From NCBI GenBank assembly GCA_027348355.1, contig DAIEPN010000146.1:1-8551 (forward strand): DNA of 8,551 nt, written 5' to 3'. Source of the DNA: Chlamydiota bacterium (GTDB lineage Bacteria; Chlamydiota; Chlamydiia; Chlamydiales; Rhabdochlamydiaceae). The translations under genes and the position numbers were made by a program. Shown here piece by piece: positions 7,024-8,551 of the stretch (positions are counted from its first letter, which is position 1; the number at the start of each line of letters is the position of its first letter). The notes beneath the pieces were generated by a model. The model saw only the letters and a list, made by a program, of their open reading frames with translations, was not told the origin of the DNA and did no database searches.

Positions 7024-8370
7024 ATGAATCAAGAAGATACAACGCAAAATTTGCATGAATCCGATAGTGACAAAAGCCATCTATCTTCTCCGGAATCTAC
7101 TCATACAACGGAAACGATTACGAAGATCTCCGATTTACAACGAATGAACATTGATCAATTGAACCAATATGCAAGACATATAGGTTTAAAAAATCTTGGC
7201 GCTCTAACTAGATCGCAGTTTGTTTTTGAAATCGTAAAGGCTAAGTCAGAAAAACCAGGTGAAGTTCTCGTAGGAGAAGGCGTATTAGAAGTCCTACCAG
7301 ATGGATTTGGATTTTTACGCTCTCCAAACTACAACTATCTCCCCTCTGCTGAAGACATTTATGTGTCTCCCGCACAAATCAGACGCTTCGACTTAAAAAA
7401 AGGGGACACTGTATATGGAACGATCCGTTCTCCAAAAGATAAAGAAAAATATTTCGCTCTTCTCAAAGTAGAAAAAATCAACAACATTTCTCCTGAGAAA
7501 GCAAAAGAGCGAATCCTTTTTGAAAACCTGACTCCTCTCTATCCTGATGAGCGTTTGGTAATGGAAACTTCAAAGGATCGTCTAACAACTCGTGTATTAG
7601 ATCTTACAGCTCCAATCGGAAAAGGACAGAGAGCTTTAATTGTAGCTCCTCCGAGATCAGGGAAAACGATTATTTTACAAAATATCGCAAGTGCGATTGC
7701 AACTAACAATCCTGAAATTGTGTTAATTGTTCTTCTGATTGATGAAAGGCCAGAAGAAGTGACCGACATGATCCGTATCGTCAAAGGGGAAGTCGTTTCT
7801 TCTACCTTTGATGAACCACCTGAAAGACACGTACAAGTAGCCGAAATGGCGATTGAAAAGGCAAGACGTCTTGTTGAGTACGGTCATGACGTTGTGATCT
7901 TACTAGACAACTTGACAAGACTTGCTAGAGCGTATAACACGGTACAACCACATTCTGGAAAAATTCTTTCTGGTGGTGTCGATGCGAATGCTATGCACAA
8001 ACCAAAAAGATTTTTTGGCGCGGCTCGTAATATTGAAAATGGCGGCTCCCTCACTATCATTGCAACAGCTTTAATCGAAACAGGATCTCGTATGGACGAG
8101 GTAATTTTCGAGGAGTTTAAAGGTACTGGCAACATGGAGTTGGTCCTAGACCGAAAACTCGCTGATAGACGTGTTTTCCCAGCCATTGACATCATTAAGA
8201 GCGGTACCCGTAAAGAAGACCTCTTATATCATCCAACAGAACTTGAGAAAATTTATCTAATGAGACAAGCCCTTGCAGATCTAGCTCCATTAGATGCTAT
8301 GAACCTTCTGATCGGACGTTTGAAAAAGACAAACAGTAACGCAGAATTTCTCTTATCAATGAAAGAATAA
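7024..8370 (+). CDS. rho: Transcription termination factor Rho
   Basis: The 448-residue hexameric RNA helicase ends transcription of untranslated RNA. An acidic, Ser/Thr-rich leader (about 1-35) makes its numbering run 30 ahead of the E. coli protein. It is followed by the Rho N helical domain (about 36-75) and the cold-shock-like RNA-binding domain with DGFGFLRS (93-100). The ATPase core has Walker A APPRSGKT (208-215; K214, T215), LLIDERP (237-243; catalytic E241), Walker B VILLD (291-295) with TR at 298-299, the Q-loop [13 protein letters not shown] (311-323), the R-loop region and the arginine finger in SGTR (R396). All key ATPase positions are kept. Two substitutions against E. coli stand out: K181 to R211 and S266 to N296, both at the bicyclomycin pocket. 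The gene is last in the polA-coaE-rho run and is followed by a strong hairpin. Confidence 0.97.
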   Translation: MNQEDTTQNLHESDSDKSHLSSPESTHTTETITKISDLQRMNIDQLNQYARHIGLKNLGALTRSQFVFEIVKAKSEKPGEVLVGEGVLEVLPDGFGFLRSPNYNYLPSAEDIYVSPAQIRRFDLKKGDTVYGTIRSPKDKEKYFALLKVEKINNISPEKAKERILFENLTPLYPDERLVMETSKDRLTTRVLDLTAPIGKGQRALIVAPPRSGKTIILQNIASAIATNNPEIVLIVLLIDERPEEVTDMIRIVKGEVVSSTFDEPPERHVQVAEMAIEKARRLVEYGHDVVILLDNLTRLARAYNTVQPHSGKILSGGVDANAMHKPKRFFGAARNIENGGSLTIIATALIETGSRMDEVIFEEFKGTGNMELVLDRKLADRRVFPAIDIIKSGTRKEDLLYHPTELEKIYLMRQALADLAPLDAMNLLIGRLKKTNSNAEFLLSMKE

Positions 8371-8399
8371 TTTCTAGGAAGAAGCAGAAGGCTTATAAC
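8371..8399 (+). promoter_or_regulatory. Candidate promoter of the downstream lipoprotein gene, -10 inside the hairpin loop
   Basis: TATAAC (8394-8399) matches 5 of 6 bases of the sigma-70-type -10 and lies in the loop of the hairpin. TTTCTA (8371-8376), exactly 17 bp upstream, is a weak -35 (3 of 6). Transcription would start near 8406 and give a leader of about 16 nt. AT-rich DNA often yields such matches by chance. Confidence 0.25.
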
Positions 8400-8416
8400 A
8401 CCTTCTGCTTCTTTAA
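8379..8416 (+). terminator. Rho-independent-type hairpin after rho
   Basis: AAGAAGCAGAAGG (8379-8391) pairs perfectly over 13 bp with CCTTCTGCTTCTT (8401-8413); the loop is CTTATAACA. Only a few T residues follow (TCTTTAAT), so it may act as a terminator of moderate strength or as an mRNA 3'-end stabiliser. It begins 8 nt after the rho stop and ends 8 nt before the next start codon. Confidence 0.75.
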
Positions 8417-8421
8417 TACAT

Positions 8422-8551
8422 ATGGTGACTCTCTTCCTTTATCCCCTTTCCAACTTTCTCCTCTTATTCTCTCTTATCTTTTGTTTTTCTTGTCAAAATC
8501 CTGAACAGAAATATCCAAAAGAAAAAATCCTTCGCATTAATCTTACAAGAG
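8422..8551 (+). CDS. Lipoprotein, probable OppA-type peptide-binding protein, N-terminal fragment
   Basis: Only 43 residues are visible before the window ends. Residues 1-23 form a very hydrophobic signal sequence rich in Leu and Phe. It ends at C24 in LIFCFSC, a plausible but non-standard lipobox (Ser at -1, Cys at -3). The mature start continues QNPEQKYPKEK and then ILRINLTR, which resembles the 'LRINLxxEPxTLDP' opening strand of solute-binding proteins of the OppA/DppA family. Such a protein would bind peptides outside the inner membrane for an ABC importer. The call rests on one short motif. The signal sequence has no Lys or Arg before the hydrophobic core, which is unusual, and the frame is closed upstream by a TAA at 8395-8397 with no other normal start codon. 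There is no Shine-Dalgarno sequence; the rho hairpin ends 8 nt before the ATG. Confidence 0.55.
   Translation, partial: MVTLFLYPLSNFLLLFSLIFCFSCQNPEQKYPKEKILRINLTR

Noticed and set aside
7884..8195. A 103-codon minus-strand reading frame within rho (and a similar 81-codon one at 7539-7784)
   Set aside because: Both lie fully antisense to the most conserved part of Rho, have no domain and no ribosome site; they arise from rho codon use.
1..8551. Mobile element, CRISPR array, tRNA/rRNA, toxin-antitoxin or defence system
   Set aside because: I looked for spaced direct repeats, terminal inverted repeats, transposase or nuclease motifs, and cloverleaf-like segments and found none; every long coding region matches a common housekeeping or membrane-protein family.

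Overview
The window is AT-rich bacterial chromosome, densely packed and without foreign-looking segments. The best overall match is a member of the Chlamydiales. The gene order ATP/ADP translocase tail - pgsA - (insert) - sohB - polA - coaE - rho is the order I recall from chlamydial genomes. An energy-parasite nucleotide translocase also fits an obligate intracellular bacterium. CoaE has a canonical P-loop (GGLACGKS), unlike the divergent one I remember from the genus Chlamydia. There are also a dedA gene and an extra mscS-type gene. Together these lean me towards an environmental (Parachlamydia-like) lineage, but this rests on memory and not on a search.

Left part (1-1421, + strand): the C-terminal end of a probable ATP/ADP translocase, then a DedA-family membrane protein and a CDP-alcohol phosphatidyltransferase (PgsA-like). 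They are closely spaced and probably co-transcribed, and form a small membrane/lipid block. Middle (1393-2451, - strand): an MscS-family mechanosensitive channel gene, convergent with pgsA and overlapping its 3' end by 29 bp. A 161-bp divergent spacer with an 18-bp palindrome separates it from an S49 membrane peptidase gene (sohB-like) on the + strand, which ends in a hairpin terminator.

Right part (3724-8370, + strand): polA, coaE and rho form a tight run. polA and coaE overlap by 7 nt and coaE and rho are 19 nt apart. DNA polymerase I keeps all three catalytic modules, including an apparently intact proofreading site. Rho is complete and is followed by a strong 13-bp hairpin. Only 8 nt after that hairpin begins the lipoprotein signal sequence of a peptide-binding-protein-like (OppA-type) gene that runs off the window.

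I see no CRISPR array, RNA gene, insertion sequence, phage gene or obviously novel multi-gene system. The points worth a second look are local: hairpins placed right before start codons that lack Shine-Dalgarno sequences, a palindrome in the divergent spacer, an Asn at the bicyclomycin-contact Ser of Rho, and a DedA protein with non-standard conserved positions.
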